A DNA stretch of 64,000 nt from Selaginella moellendorffii (lineage: Eukaryota; Streptophyta; Lycopodiopsida; Selaginellales; Selaginellaceae). Position numbers and translations under genes: made by a program. Where the stretch lies: assembly GCF_000143415.4 (NCBI RefSeq), contig NW_003314358.1:188114-252113 (forward strand). The letters are read 5' to 3'. Below, one piece after another: positions 30,473-41,257 of this stretch. The notes beneath the pieces are model-generated. The model did no database searches and was not told the origin of the DNA. It saw only the letters and a list, made by a program, of their open reading frames with translations. How positions within the stretch are numbered: the first letter of the stretch is position 1; every line of letters begins with the position of its first letter.

Positions 30473-32638
30473 TTCTTAGCTCCCATCGAGGATGCCAGCC
30501 AGCGTCACGTATGAGGACGATTCGCACGGCTCCAACGCCACCGCCCTCCCCGCCGCCAGTGTGCCACGCTGTGCGTCGCCGTGGCTCCAGCACGAGCTCA
30601 GCAACGATTGCCACAGCGCACCCCCGTCGGATTTAAACGGCATGCCCCGGATGAGATCCTCCGCGTCACCCAGCTTGCCCGCCCTGCCCAGGAGAACAAT
30701 CATGCAGCAGTAGTGCCACGCCGTGGGCGAGAGGCCGTGGTCCTGGGCGGACGAGAGGAAGATCTCGATCGCCAACTGGAGCGCCCCAGCGTGGCTGCAA
30801 GTGCTGAGGATCATGAGGAAGCTCACCCCGTCGGGATCGATCCCATCAAGCAGCATGGATTGGAAGGACACCAGGCAGCTCGCGATGCGCCCGCTGTGCG
30901 CATAGGCCGCGATCATCGTGTTCCACGCGATCAAATTCCTCACGGGCATGGCGAGGAAGCTCCTCTCGGCATCACCCATGCAGCCGCATTTGGCATACAT
31001 GTTGACGATTGCACCGCCCAGCACGAGATCCCTGCCGCCGCCCAAGTACTCCACCACGATCTTCCCGACCTGGAGATCCGAGACCACCGCACACGCATCG
31101 AGGATTGCCACTAGTGTTTCCGGATCCGGCTCCGTCCCCTCAAGATCCATCAGACGGAAGAGCTGGATCGTGTGCTTGGATCGGCCGTCCTGGCGTAGGC
31201 CAGGATTATCGCTGCCCACAGGCAGAGCGGGCGATCCGGCGAGGCATCGAAGATCGCGCGCGCGGAATCTCGCAATGTAGCCGGTCATCATCCCATTCCA
31301 CGAGCAGATCATGGGGGTGAGGTCGAATATCCGCCGCGATTCCTCCAAATGCCCCGCTTGGGCATTTGCGAAAGCCAGAGCGTTCCAGGAGACATGGCTG
31401 TGTTGCGGCATAGAGGAGAATATACTTTGCACAGATTGTATATTCGTTTGCTCCGCGTACACCATCACCATGGTGTTCCATGAAAACGTGTCGTGCCCCG
31501 GTATCTTGTCAAACAACCCTTCTGATTGCTGCAAATGCCCGGTTTCGGCATATGCCTAGAGCATGCAGTTCCAGCAGACGAGATTCTTGGGCGATGCCAT
31601 GGAGTGAAATATACCCGTGGCATCTTCCAGATTTCCTGCTTTTGCAGCCGCCGCAATCGCCAGCGTGCTCGTGATCACGTCCTCCTCTGGCACCGCTGCA
31701 GCAATTGTCTTGAACTCCTCGTACTCGGACTGGCAGTGGCAATTCGCAGCGCAGGCGTGGAGGAAGCTGTTTCAGGAGACGATGCTGTGCTGCGGGATCC
31801 TGCCGAAGATCTCGCACACCAAGCCCAGATCACGATCGAGTGCACGGGCATCACGTCGAACATCCGCCGTGCACCACAGAGGTCGCCGCTGGCTGCGTGG
31901 GCTTCAAGTAGCGCGTTCCATGACACCACATTGGGCTCGGGGATCCGCTTGAAGAGGACCCAAGCGGTGCCCAAGTCCCCGGTTTGGGCAAATCCCGCAA
32001 GCATGGTGGTGCACGACACCACGTCCCAACTGGGGAGCCTCTCAAACGCAAGCTTGGCGGTGGCCAGTTCTCCGAGGGTAATGTGTATATCGAGAATGGT
32101 GTTCCACGACACTATGCTCCTCTCGAGCATAGCAAGAAACAGTTCGTGAATGTGGGAAATATGCTCAGACCGGGCATATGCTGCGAGAATTATATTACAA
32201 GAGACAACGCTGCGCTGTGGCATTTTGTTGAAGAGTTTCTCGGCGGTGGTGGTATCCCCGCCGCGTATAAACGCACTGATTAGTAGATTCCAGCTGAAAA
32301 CGTTCCTCTCTCCCATCGAGTCTGTGATTCGTACAGATGGCCGCCAAGATGATCATGTTCCAGGAGAAGACGTTGCGATTGCGCAGGCTCTGGAAGAGGG
32401 ATTGCGACTCGTGGAGACATCCATGGTAGCCATAGAGCTGGATGAGGGAATTCACCAGGAGATTGTCTTGGGTCTGGCTGGCCCTGGCAATTAGCGTGTG
32501 GAGACGCCGGCCTTTGTTGAGTGCTCGCAGCCGGCAGCATTCCCAGAGGAGATTGGCACAGAGATCTCGTTGGAATGGAGCTTGCGCCGCCTCCAGTTGA
32601 TCGATCGCGTGCTTGAGACCAGAGTGGACCTTAGCATC
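30473..32638 (-). pseudogene. Decayed inverted copy of the PPR gene
   Basis: This copy aligns along its whole length with the intact gene at 36775-39027 but in the opposite orientation. The match runs from about 30455 to 32650 and covers both flanks briefly. The frame is broken several times: a deletion near 32320 removes part of the second repeat, one near 31840 removes about 40 bases, a small one near 31305 removes the Asn-Leu of a repeat, and TAG interrupts near 31557. Three open pieces remain (31534-30476, 32316-31675 and the N-terminal piece). It lacks full coding capacity, but it could give antisense or double-stranded RNA with the intact gene (inference). Confidence 0.85.
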
Positions 32639-32879
32639 AAATTTAGAACCTTTGAATCATGCTCGGTGCAATTATTTACTGTTTAGAAGTTGTTATAACT
32701 TTGAAAAGAAATTCAGTAGCTATATATATTTATATTAATTTATTTTGAAGGAAAAAGGAATAAATCATTAATAATATTTTGAAATACTATTATTTTTGTT
32801 GTTAATGTTATTTTAAATATTAATAATTTGATATAGGTTATGAGTGCAATGGTATATAGAAATGTAATATAGAAATGCA

Positions 32880-33265
32880 TATATCAATTTGCCCATGAGT
32901 GAGTGGAGTAACTTTATATACAGAAGTAAGTGGTCTAGATTAAAACCAAATTAAGAATTATCAAAATCTTACTATGTTAATATTAATATATGATATCATA
33001 GCTATACACTTGGACTTCACATCATCCCTTCCTCTCTAAATGATGGAAGACAATCAAGGTTCTTTCATGGATACGCTGAGATCTGGAGGAATATCATAAG
33101 GTAGTATCAATGGATTTGTAAGTGATGTCAATTGTTTTTGATCCTTTTGTACGAAGCATTTTAATTGTTGCATATGCACAATTTTTGGAGGATTGGCTTG
33201 TTAAACATCATGTCTAACCTCAAAAACTTGTGATCCAACTTGCCATAACACTTAATACAATCCCT
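32880..33265 (-). mobile_element. Gypsy LTR remnant (reversed)
   Basis: The segment near 32930-33010, read on the minus strand, resembles the AT-rich segments at 20460-20560 and 59450-59560 (a CCAAGTGTAT-like start, then ATTAATATTA and GGTTTTAAT words). It lies downstream of the reversed pol fragment, as a 3' LTR should. Confidence 0.5.
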
Positions 33266-33269
33266 TCTA

Positions 33270-34480
33270 CTAAGTAAAGAGTCTTTTAGACAAACCACGT
33301 ACAGACATGTTCCTCCCACGTCCCCTTTGAGTGGATTAAGACATCATTAATGAAATCAATAATCACTTCCAGTATATTGCAAAGAACCTCATCCATCATC
33401 CACTGAAAAATTGTTAGAGCATTGTTTAAACACAATGGCATCACCAAGAACTTGTACAAACCAAATAACATTAAAAAGTAGTCTTAGGAATATCTTCTTT
33501 GGCCATTAGCATTTGGTAGTTTCTAGAAGCAAAATTTAACTTGGTAAACTAACAATTTCGCCCCAGACAATCCAAAAGATCAACAATGTGAGGAAAAGGG
33601 TACACATCCAAAATTGTCACTTCGTTTAATACTTGATGCAAAAACAAATACCCCTATTAAGCTTTGTCACAAAATAAGATTCATATACCCAAGTACTTTG
33701 CGACTTTCGAATAATAACCTTTTCTAACATCTCTTTGACGTTTGTATGGAAAATCTTGATCTCTTTTAATGACTGATGACGAACAAGAATCTTGATTAGA
33801 TGAGCATCCTTAGTTGGAATAGGATGATATGTTGCCAGCTTGGCCCCAAAAAATAGGCCAAAATCAAAAAGATCAACACACTCCTTCATGAGCTGATTAA
33901 TTGCTACAACACAAAAACTGTTGGAAGGATCGAAAGAGGAAATAAAGGAACAAGATGGAAACAAAGAAGAAAGTAATAGGGAGATAAAAGTGATGGAAGC
34001 AAAAGTAATAATAAAAGGACAAAGAAGAAAAGAAGTGAGAAAAATGGAATAAATATAAAAAAGTATGAGACAAGGGGGAAAAACCTAAAAAAAAAATTAG
34101 CATGATTCTGTTGCAACCAATTTATATTAAGAATGAGGTCAAAAGCTTGATTCGACACCACTCACAATGGTTGCAGCTCAAACTCGAGATTGTCTATATG
34201 CACAACTAGGTTTGCCTTATCCCATGCACATGTGTATGTATAACTGTTGTTATAAAGAATGAAAACTAACTCTACCACACGACGCAAATGTAAATGGCAA
34301 TGTGTAGCAACAGACTGAGAAATAGAAGATAAACTCAAGTTTGTATCAACCAATATAAAAAGAATATCACCTTGCTCTTGTCCTTGAACTCAAGCAGCAA
34401 TAGCATCAACTTCCATTAAAGCAAGACTATTTTTTATAAAAAGTGGAGCTAAAAGATGTTTAACAAGAAGTGAAAGAGGT
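33270..34480 (-). mobile_element. Degenerate Ty3/Gypsy protease-reverse transcriptase fragment
   Basis: On the minus strand, 34353-34162 begins with a protease-like VDTNLSLSSIS. Around 33964-33626 lies EIKIFHTNVKEMLEKVIIRKSQSTWV, the region ahead of the reverse transcriptase palm. At 33471-33286 lie LYKFLVMPLCLNNALTIFQWMM and IIDFINDVLIHSK, the FGL..AP.TFQ and Y.DD region with the catalytic YIDD changed to FIND. Stops and frame changes separate the pieces, so it is inactive. The same order appears forward at 60741-61900. Confidence 0.75.
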
Positions 34481-35026
34481 GATATTATGCCAAGTGAATG
34501 ATACAAACATCCAGTACAGCTTTTCCCGCTCCTAATCACCGCCAGGCGATCGATTGGCCTGTCCAGAGAAGAGATGCTGTTGCTATTGCTATTGGTGCTA
34601 GTGCTGCTCTCGGTGTCCTCGTCCTTCATCATCTTGCTCGTCGCTCTGGCGATGGATACTCCCAATGGATTGATCGCTTACCTCACCCCAGTTTGGTTGT
34701 GTAATTATCTTAGTCTTTTAGTGCCCTTTGTGAAACATGAGACTTTTTAGATACAAAGATGAAAGTTGGATAGTTGCAACTACCTTTGGCATCTTCTTTG
34801 TTGTTAATATCATTGCCATTGCTTTGGTTTTATGGCTGTGATTGTGAACTTGCATTGTGTGATGTGTAGTTGCCATGTGGAACTCTCTAGCAATGCAATG
34901 TTAGAGGTGTTTCTCCTGTTTTAGTAGCTGTTTTTTTCTCTAGACCCTTCAAAAAGTCTATCAACATTATTGTTCCTTTACCAAAAGAAAAGAAACCATC
35001 TTAAATTATTAACATATTTTACAAAC
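34481..35026. other. Gap without a supported gene
   Basis: One frame at 34498-34704 gives 68 residues but has no recognised domain and lacks an ATG. I see no reliable gene or element end here. Confidence 0.45.
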
Positions 35027-35773
35027 TTAATAATAGCATGCTGTTTTAGTTGACCATACACTTATAGGTGGTTTTCCATCTTTGGAAAGAACAAGGTTAC
35101 AATCTATTTGGAGAGCAAGTATTGATGGTTCAACACATTTAAATTTTCTACAATATGTTCCTGTTGAAAATAAAGCTTTAGAATCAAATGCAGAATAAAG
35201 AACTAAATTTCCATCCTCTTGTAATCTTAATCTACAATCAAAAATTAATCCATTAGTTCCAGTAAACCATAGAACTATAGTTTTATAATATACAACAGTA
35301 TTACAATCCTCCTGTATTATAAACACATACGCTTTATACAGATGTATTAAAAACTCACCTGAACTACGAGTGGATATATGCATCCCTTTATATTTACTAA
35401 GTAGTATACTTTTAAAGATGTTACAAAATTTAAAAGGAAAAGAAAATGAATGAATATTAGAAGAAGGTGTTATCATAAGTGCATAGTTACGTATTGTATA
35501 AAGTACTGAGAAAACACCAAGATCATGTTGAACAACAACAGTTATAAGATGTGATGCTCTTAAGTTATTAGCAGTATGATATATTTCTCCAGCAACAGTC
35601 ATTAATAAATGACTAACAGCATCATTATTGACTTCACGAATTCCATGATCATTTATTGGACAATTAACACCAGCAGAAAAAATGGCTAATACCATATCAA
35701 TTATAACCGCTTCACCATTTGAAAGACCAGCCCAAAAAAATGAATGGAAAACAGAATGTTCTGGTAGTTCCAT
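35027..35773 (-). CDS. Bulb-type (GNA-like) mannose-binding lectin domain protein
   Basis: A 248-residue frame from a real ATG at 35773. The C-terminal third carries three lectin motifs of the QxDxNxVxY type: QEDCNTVVYY, QEDGNLVLYS and QIDCNLVLSK, spaced as in bulb-lectin subdomains. The last keeps the fold spacing but has lost the Tyr. The N-terminal 110 residues are not recognised. Upstream on the same strand another frame is open for about 45 codons (IAYAPNVFHYEDYG, then FIGQRLPSHGTT) and overlaps the start, as if one base had been lost or a start exon joined differently. Codons are strikingly AT-rich compared with the GC-rich PPR gene nearby, so foreign or mobile origin is possible. No signal peptide is visible. 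Confidence 0.55.
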   Translation of the reverse strand: MELPEHSVFHSFFWAGLSNGEAVIIDMVLAIFSAGVNCPINDHGIREVNNDAVSHLLMTVAGEIYHTANNLRASHLITVVVQHDLGVFSVLYTIRNYALMITPSSNIHSFSFPFKFCNIFKSILLSKYKGMHISTRSSGEFLIHLYKAYVFIIQEDCNTVVYYKTIVLWFTGTNGLIFDCRLRLQEDGNLVLYSAFDSKALFSTGTYCRKFKCVEPSILALQIDCNLVLSKDGKPPISVWSTKTACYY

Positions 35774-36767
35774 GTGATGGTAGCCTTTGACCTATAAATG
35801 CTGTTAGGCTTATCATAATATTTAAATACCCTATTGTATTTTGAAGAGCATTGGATGTTCCATAATCTTCATAATGAAATACATTAGGTGCATAAGCTAT
35901 TTGAGAGAAAAAAAATGATAAAATAGAAAAATAAAATAAAATAAATCATTGATAGAAAATATAAAAATTAAATCTCATCTTATATTAGTGTCTTAAAAAC
36001 AGTTTCATATTAACAGATGTCAGATTTTTATTAAACTATAATTATATTATATTTAAATAATTAGGTGATATAAACATATTTCTAAATGGACATAGTTATA
36101 TACATTACTCTTTTGCTCTCAACTACATTATAAAAGAGATAAAGTGTTGTAAATTTTAATAAAAGTACCTTATCTAAATCTTATGGTCATTCAACTTTGA
36201 ATTATATTAATGCAATCACAATAGAGAATATGCCATCCAAAAAAAGTCTGCATTACCATAGCTTGCAAAAGCTTGCAAAATCTGAAGATTGTATTTGATA
36301 TATCATGTTCCAATTCCATATCAAATCTAAACCATTAGCTTTGATAAACTTGCATTTGATGTTAAGGCTCCATTCCTATGGTTACCTTGTAATGGTTCCC
36401 TTTGTTATCTAGAAGTACTTCTTTTTCCAGAAAGGCTTAATCATTAAAAACTTTTGTTATTATAGACTATTTGAATCGAAATTGTAGTTATAAATACATA
36501 CTTTTTAGTTTAATGCAAGTGTTTTTAATGCTTGGGAGTTGAGCTGTTGATAATTCTTAATTCATCCAACTTTGAGGACTGCATAAAATAAATTGATTCT
36601 CACAGAGCTTAGTGTATTTATTAGGACTCACATTATTTTTACTCACCAATGGTCTGGTTATATTAAATAGAATATACAAGGATACTCAAGTAAAAATTAA
36701 AAAGTAATTTAATTGCACCTAAAGCAAAGTGGTTGTCCATATTGGAGATAAAGTGAATATAGTTTCT
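35774..36767. other. AT-rich gap upstream of the PPR gene
   Basis: No supported gene beyond the short upstream frame of the lectin-like ORF (about 35780-35920, minus). The end nearest 36767 begins the block duplicated in inverted form at about 32650. Confidence 0.5.
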
Positions 36768-36774
36768 AAATTTG

Positions 36775-39027
36775 ATGCTAAGGCTTCACCCGGGTCTCAA
36801 GCACGCGATCGATCGACTGGAGGCGGCACAAGCTCCGTTCCAACGAGATCTCTGTGCCAATCTTCTCCGGGAATGCTGCCGGCTGCGAGCGCTAAACGAA
36901 GGCCGGCGTCTCCACGCGCTAATCGCCAGGGCCGGCCAGACCCAAGACAATCTCCTGGTGAATTCCCTCATCCAGCTCTATGGCTACCATGGATGTCTCC
37001 ACGAGTCGCAATCCCTCTTCCAGAGCCTGCGCAATCGCAACGTCTTCTCCTGGAACATGATCATCTCGGCCTACATCCACAGCGGCCATCTGTACGAATC
37101 ACAGAAACTCTTCCACTCGATGGGAGAGAGGAACGTTTTCAGCTGGAATCTACTAATCAGTGCGTTCATACGCGGCGGGGATACCACCACCGCCGAGAAA
37201 CTCTTCAACAAAATGCCACAGCGCAGCGTTGTCTCTTGTAATACAATTCTCGCAGCATATGCCCGTTCTGGGCATATTTCCCACATTCACGAACTGTTTC
37301 TTGCTATGCTCGAGAGGAGCATAGTGTCGTGGAACACCATTCTCGATATACACATTACCCTCGGTGAAGTGGCCACCGCCAAGCTTGTGTTTGAGAGGCT
37401 CCCCAGTTGGGACGTGGTGTCGTGCACCACCATGCTCGCGGGATTTGCCCAAACCGGGGACTTGGGCACCGCTTGGGCCCTCTTCAAGCGGATCCCCGAG
37501 CCCAATGTGGTGTCATGGAACGCGCTACTCGAAGCCCACGCAGCCAGCGGCGACCTCTGTGGCGCACGGCGGATATTCGACGTGATGCCCGTGCGCTCGA
37601 TCGTGTCGTGGAACGAGATCCTCCAGCCAAGCGCGGTGTTGGGCGGGGATCTTGGCTTGATGCGCGAGATCTTCGGCAGGATCCCGCAGCACAGCATCGT
37701 CTCCTGGAACATCTTCCTCCACGCCTGCGCTGCGAATTGCCGCTGCCAGTCCGAGTACGAGGAGTTCAAGACAATTGCCGCAGCGGTGCCGGAGGAGGAC
37801 GTGGTCACGAGCACGCTGGCGATTGCGGCGGCTGCAAAAGCATGGAATCTGGAAGATGCCGAGGGTATATTTCACTCCATGACATCGCCCAAGAATCTCG
37901 TCTGCTGGAACTGCATGCTCCAGGTATATGCCGAAACCGGGCATTTGCAGGAATCAGAAGAGTTATTTGACAAGATGCCGGGACACGACACGTTTTCATG
38001 GAACACGATGGTGACGGTGTACGCGGAACAAAAGAATATACACTCTGCGCAAAGGATATTCTCCTCTATGCCGCAACGCAGCCATGTCTCCTGGAACGCT
38101 CTGGCTTTCGCAAATGCCCAAGCGGGGCATTTGGAGGAATCGCGGCGGATATTCGACCTCACCCCCATGACGAACCTCTGCTCGTGGAATGGGATGATGA
38201 CCGGATACATTGCGAGCCTCGACCTAGATTCCGCGCGCGCGATCTTCGATGCCTCGCCGGATCGCCCGCTCTGCCTGTGGGCGGCGATGATCCTGGCCTA
38301 CGCTCAGGACGGCCGATCCAAGCACGCGATCCAGCTCTTCCGTCTGATGGATCTCGAGGGGACGGAGCCGGATCCGGAAACCCTAGCGGCGATCCTCGAC
38401 GCGTGCGCGGTGGTCTCGGATCTCCAGGTCGGGAAGATCGTGGTGGAGTACCTGGGCGGCGGCGGCGGCGTGGATCTCGTGCTGGGCGGCGCGATCGTCA
38501 ACATGTATGCCAAATGCGGCTGCGTGGGCGACGCCGAGAGGAGCTTCCTCGCCATGCCCACGAGGAATTTGATCGCGTGGAACACGATGATCGCGGCCTA
38601 TGCGCACAGCGGGCGCATCGCGAGCTGCCTGGCGTCCTTCCAATCCATGCTGCTCGATGGGATCGATCCCGACGGCGTGAGCTTCCTCACGATCCTCAGC
38701 GCTTGCAGCCACGCCGGGGCGCTCCAGTCGGCGATCGAGATCTTCCTCTCGTCCGCCCAGGACCACGGCCTCTCGCCCACGGCGTGGCACTACTGCTGCG
38801 TGATTGATCTCCTGGGCAGGGCGGGCAAGCTGGGCGACGCGGAGGATCTCATCCGGGGCATGCCGTTTAAATCCGACGAGGGCGCGCTGTGGCAGTCGTT
38901 CTTGAGCTCGTGCCGGAGCCACGGCGACGCGCAGCGCGGCACACTGGCGGCGCGGAGGGCGGCGGCGTTGGAGCCGCGCGAATCGTCCTCATACGTGACG
39001 CTGGCCGGCGTCCTCGATGGGAGCTAA
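36775..39027 (+). CDS. PLS-class pentatricopeptide repeat protein
   Basis: An intronless gene of 750 residues from ATG 36775. PPR proteins bind organellar RNA and take part in editing, splicing or stability, and most act in plastids or mitochondria. About 18 tandem 31-36-residue repeats start near residue 60, with signatures such as NVFSWNMIISAYIHSG, SIVSWNTILDIHITLG, HVSWNALAFANAQAGH and NLIAWNTMIAAYAHSG. A weak E1-like end (WHYCCVIDLLGRAGKLGDAEDLI to SSYVTLAGVLDGS) closes the protein, with no E2, E+ or DYW deaminase domain. An editing role would therefore need a partner in trans (inference). I do not see a clear transit peptide. A decayed inverted copy lies at 30473-32638. Confidence 0.88.
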   Translation: MLRLHPGLKHAIDRLEAAQAPFQRDLCANLLRECCRLRALNEGRRLHALIARAGQTQDNLLVNSLIQLYGYHGCLHESQSLFQSLRNRNVFSWNMIISAYIHSGHLYESQKLFHSMGERNVFSWNLLISAFIRGGDTTTAEKLFNKMPQRSVVSCNTILAAYARSGHISHIHELFLAMLERSIVSWNTILDIHITLGEVATAKLVFERLPSWDVVSCTTMLAGFAQTGDLGTAWALFKRIPEPNVVSWNALLEAHAASGDLCGARRIFDVMPVRSIVSWNEILQPSAVLGGDLGLMREIFGRIPQHSIVSWNIFLHACAANCRCQSEYEEFKTIAAAVPEEDVVTSTLAIAAAAKAWNLEDAEGIFHSMTSPKNLVCWNCMLQVYAETGHLQESEELFDKMPGHDTFSWNTMVTVYAEQKNIHSAQRIFSSMPQRSHVSWNALAFANAQAGHLEESRRIFDLTPMTNLCSWNGMMTGYIASLDLDSARAIFDASPDRPLCLWAAMILAYAQDGRSKHAIQLFRLMDLEGTEPDPETLAAILDACAVVSDLQVGKIVVEYLGGGGGVDLVLGGAIVNMYAKCGCVGDAERSFLAMPTRNLIAWNTMIAAYAHSGRIASCLASFQSMLLDGIDPDGVSFLTILSACSHAGALQSAIEIFLSSAQDHGLSPTAWHYCCVIDLLGRAGKLGDAEDLIRGMPFKSDEGALWQSFLSSCRSHGDAQRGTLAARRAAALEPRESSSYVTLAGVLDGS

Positions 39028-39841
39028 GAATTTAGGGTTTTTATGTGAGGCCTCAGTCTTCCTTTTCCAAGTCTTGGCTCTTCTTCTTCCCGATTTTCTG
39101 GAATCCCTCAAATGTAAATATGAACTGACAGCAACTTTCGACGAAGACAAATCACTTTTCTCCTCGACAGTATATGCGGAAAAAAAAATCCACCGTCACC
39201 ATCACGTCATCTGTCAGATGCAACGAGAAGGATGGCCTTCCTGATTTCCAAGAAGGATTCGCTTCACGCCTTCGAGATCAGACCTGGAACGCTTCCCCCT
39301 CGCGATCCTTCCAGTGCCGTGACGAGCATCGTCCAGGAAACGGGGCCATGATCGACGAGGCGCGATCGCTCTTGTGCCAAGAACAGGAGCTCAACAGCGA
39401 TGTGTGGAATTCGGTCATGGCTCTGTGTTCTTGGAATGGGGACGGAAGAAGGGGCCTGGAGGATGCATCAGATGGGAGTGAGGCCGTAGCTTCAGCACTG
39501 CGATCGGCGCTTGCACGGCAATCGGCAATTTCGCACAGGGGTGGAGCATTTTTTGCCAGATCGGGATCCCATATCTGGAGCTGGATCGAGAGAATGTTTG
39601 GGGAAACAGCGAGTCTGGAAGAACCCTAATTTTGTTGGAACTCGACCATCGCGGTGCAGGGCATCGGATGATGCGCCGCGCGCCACGACTGGATCCAATC
39701 CCTCGCGCTGGAGCGCATTACCCATCGACCGAAGTTAGTAACGAAGATCTGACGGCTGCGGATGTTCCTGATTGGATCCGACGGCTCCCGGCGTGTAATA
39801 AATTGCCATCCGAAATAAACATGACCTAGGGTTACAACAGG
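39028..39841 (+). other. PPR 3' flank and gap
   Basis: The 3' flank (AGGGTTTTTATGTGAGG) is shared with the inverted PPR copy for about 30 bases. Several frames of up to 150 codons cross 39174-39629, but none has a domain or clear exon structure. A segment near 39070-39130 (CTTCTTCCCGA, TTTCTGGA, AACTGACA, CAACTTT words) resembles one near 43240-43310. Confidence 0.45.
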
Positions 39842-41257
39842 ATGGGCGAGATGGGGGAGATGGCGATGTATGCGCGTATGATGAAGATCTCTCATACTCG
39901 TCTATATACTGGTGGAAAGAGGCCAAGATTCAAGGCGTCAGCGGCAAGCAAGACTCCAAAAATCGAGGCGCCAGTAGAAAAGAGTGTCGAGGCACTAGCA
40001 TCGGCAAGCAAGGCTCCAAGAATCGAGGCACCAACAGAAAAGAGTGTCGAGGCACCAGCATCGGCAAGCAAGGCTCCAAAAATCGAGGCAGCAGCAGAAA
40101 AGAGTGTCGAGGCATCAGCATCGGCAAGCAAGACTCTTGACGAGCAAGTGTTGCTGCTTTCAGGTGGGATAGTGGATAAGAAAGCATCTGCAATGCAATT
40201 AATGGATGCGAAGCAGTATATGTGGGACACTCTCCAGGGTCGTACCAAGCAACAGCCGCCACGTCACTTCATAGCACAGCAAGAGGCCGGAGGAGAGTTC
40301 CCAAGCCCTGTTGTTCGCCTGGATTCACTGCAAAAACAAGTGAATGAGATTCAACCTCATCTCCAAGTGCTAGAGGATTGGATAGGATATTCGAAGCCTG
40401 AACTCTACGGGGTATTGGGGATCAATCGGTTCACTGCAGCTGCTGAGATTTTGGACGTTGCGGCAAGCTTCCTTTCTTACTTCACAAGGGAAGCCATACA
40501 GAAGCAGGGAGTCCTTGACGAGCTGGTGGACTGTGGGCCTAGAGGGCCTAGGAAGTTGAAGCCATACAGCTCCTATGACAAAGCTGCCATAACTTACGGG
40601 AGCCTGTGGTGGTTCGTTTTCAACAAGGAGGCAAGCGGGAAATCTCTAAGTGAGGTATGGCATGATTTTGAGATTCAGGGACAGGTACTTCTCCTTGATT
40701 GGGATCGGAAGCGAAGTTCAGCATGCAAAGAAGGCATGCATGTCATCTGTAAACAGGTTATCCAAGCCGCTGAGGAGGAGCTGGCCAAAGACATGGATTC
40801 CTGCCAGCAGCAGTGCGACATTAGGAAATGTATAGGGTTTTACTTGTCGTGCATCAAGCCAAGGCAGAACACTGGAGTGCACACAATGGGGATCCTGAAC
40901 ACTTTTCAATGGGCTTCCTCTTCCTCGACTACTGCAACTTTCTCAGTGGATAGGTTGGACATACAATTGAAGAAGATGGAGATGTCAGAGCTCCAGCAGA
41001 AGATTCGTGTCTTGTTCGATATTCACGGTCATGCTCACACTATTCCGGAGTTCAAGTATATCGCTGACACTTTCTACCCCCTGCTTAACTGGTACGCGAC
41101 GAAGTTGGGGATCAAAGTGTTTGAGATCTGCGGTAGGAACAAGTTGGTGGATGAAGATGCAAGTGTCACTTATGAGTTTGTGGAGGGGAAGTGGATGAGA
41201 GATGGCCTTCAAGATCAGCATTGGTCTCTCCTATCTTGGTACAGCATATGGGAGTGA
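39842..41257 (+). CDS. Unrecognised protein with 20-residue Ala/Lys/Glu repeats
   Basis: An intronless frame of 471 residues with ATG at 39842. Residues about 33-98 are three 20-residue repeats (SASKAPKIEAP.EKSVEA.A pattern) encoded by exact-length 60-bp units at 39940-40119 plus a partial fourth. The remaining 370 residues look globular, with well-spaced Trp, Cys and hydrophobic residues (for example ITYGSLWWFVFNKEASGKSL and IRVLFDIHGHAHTIPEFKY), and carry no motif I recognise. The frame is long and non-repetitive, which supports a real gene, perhaps of a lineage-specific family. No membrane segment or signal peptide is evident. Confidence 0.6.
   Translation: MGEMGEMAMYARMMKISHTRLYTGGKRPRFKASAASKTPKIEAPVEKSVEALASASKAPRIEAPTEKSVEAPASASKAPKIEAAAEKSVEASASASKTLDEQVLLLSGGIVDKKASAMQLMDAKQYMWDTLQGRTKQQPPRHFIAQQEAGGEFPSPVVRLDSLQKQVNEIQPHLQVLEDWIGYSKPELYGVLGINRFTAAAEILDVAASFLSYFTREAIQKQGVLDELVDCGPRGPRKLKPYSSYDKAAITYGSLWWFVFNKEASGKSLSEVWHDFEIQGQVLLLDWDRKRSSACKEGMHVICKQVIQAAEEELAKDMDSCQQQCDIRKCIGFYLSCIKPRQNTGVHTMGILNTFQWASSSSTTATFSVDRLDIQLKKMEMSELQQKIRVLFDIHGHAHTIPEFKYIADTFYPLLNWYATKLGIKVFEICGRNKLVDEDASVTYEFVEGKWMRDGLQDQHWSLLSWYSIWE
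39940..40135 (+). repeat. 60-bp coding minisatellite
   Basis: Three complete 60-bp units (39940-39999, 40000-40059, 40060-40119) and the start of a fourth. Differences are few and keep frame, so copy number can vary without breaking the protein. Confidence 0.85.

Noticed and set aside
34498-34704. 68-residue plus-strand frame with a hydrophobic stretch
   Set aside because: No ATG start, no homologous motif, and close to Gypsy debris; it could be chance.
38383-38922. Long antisense frames over the PPR gene (also 30581-31114)
   Set aside because: GC-rich coding DNA often leaves the opposite strand open. These products are Arg/Ala/His-rich with no domain.
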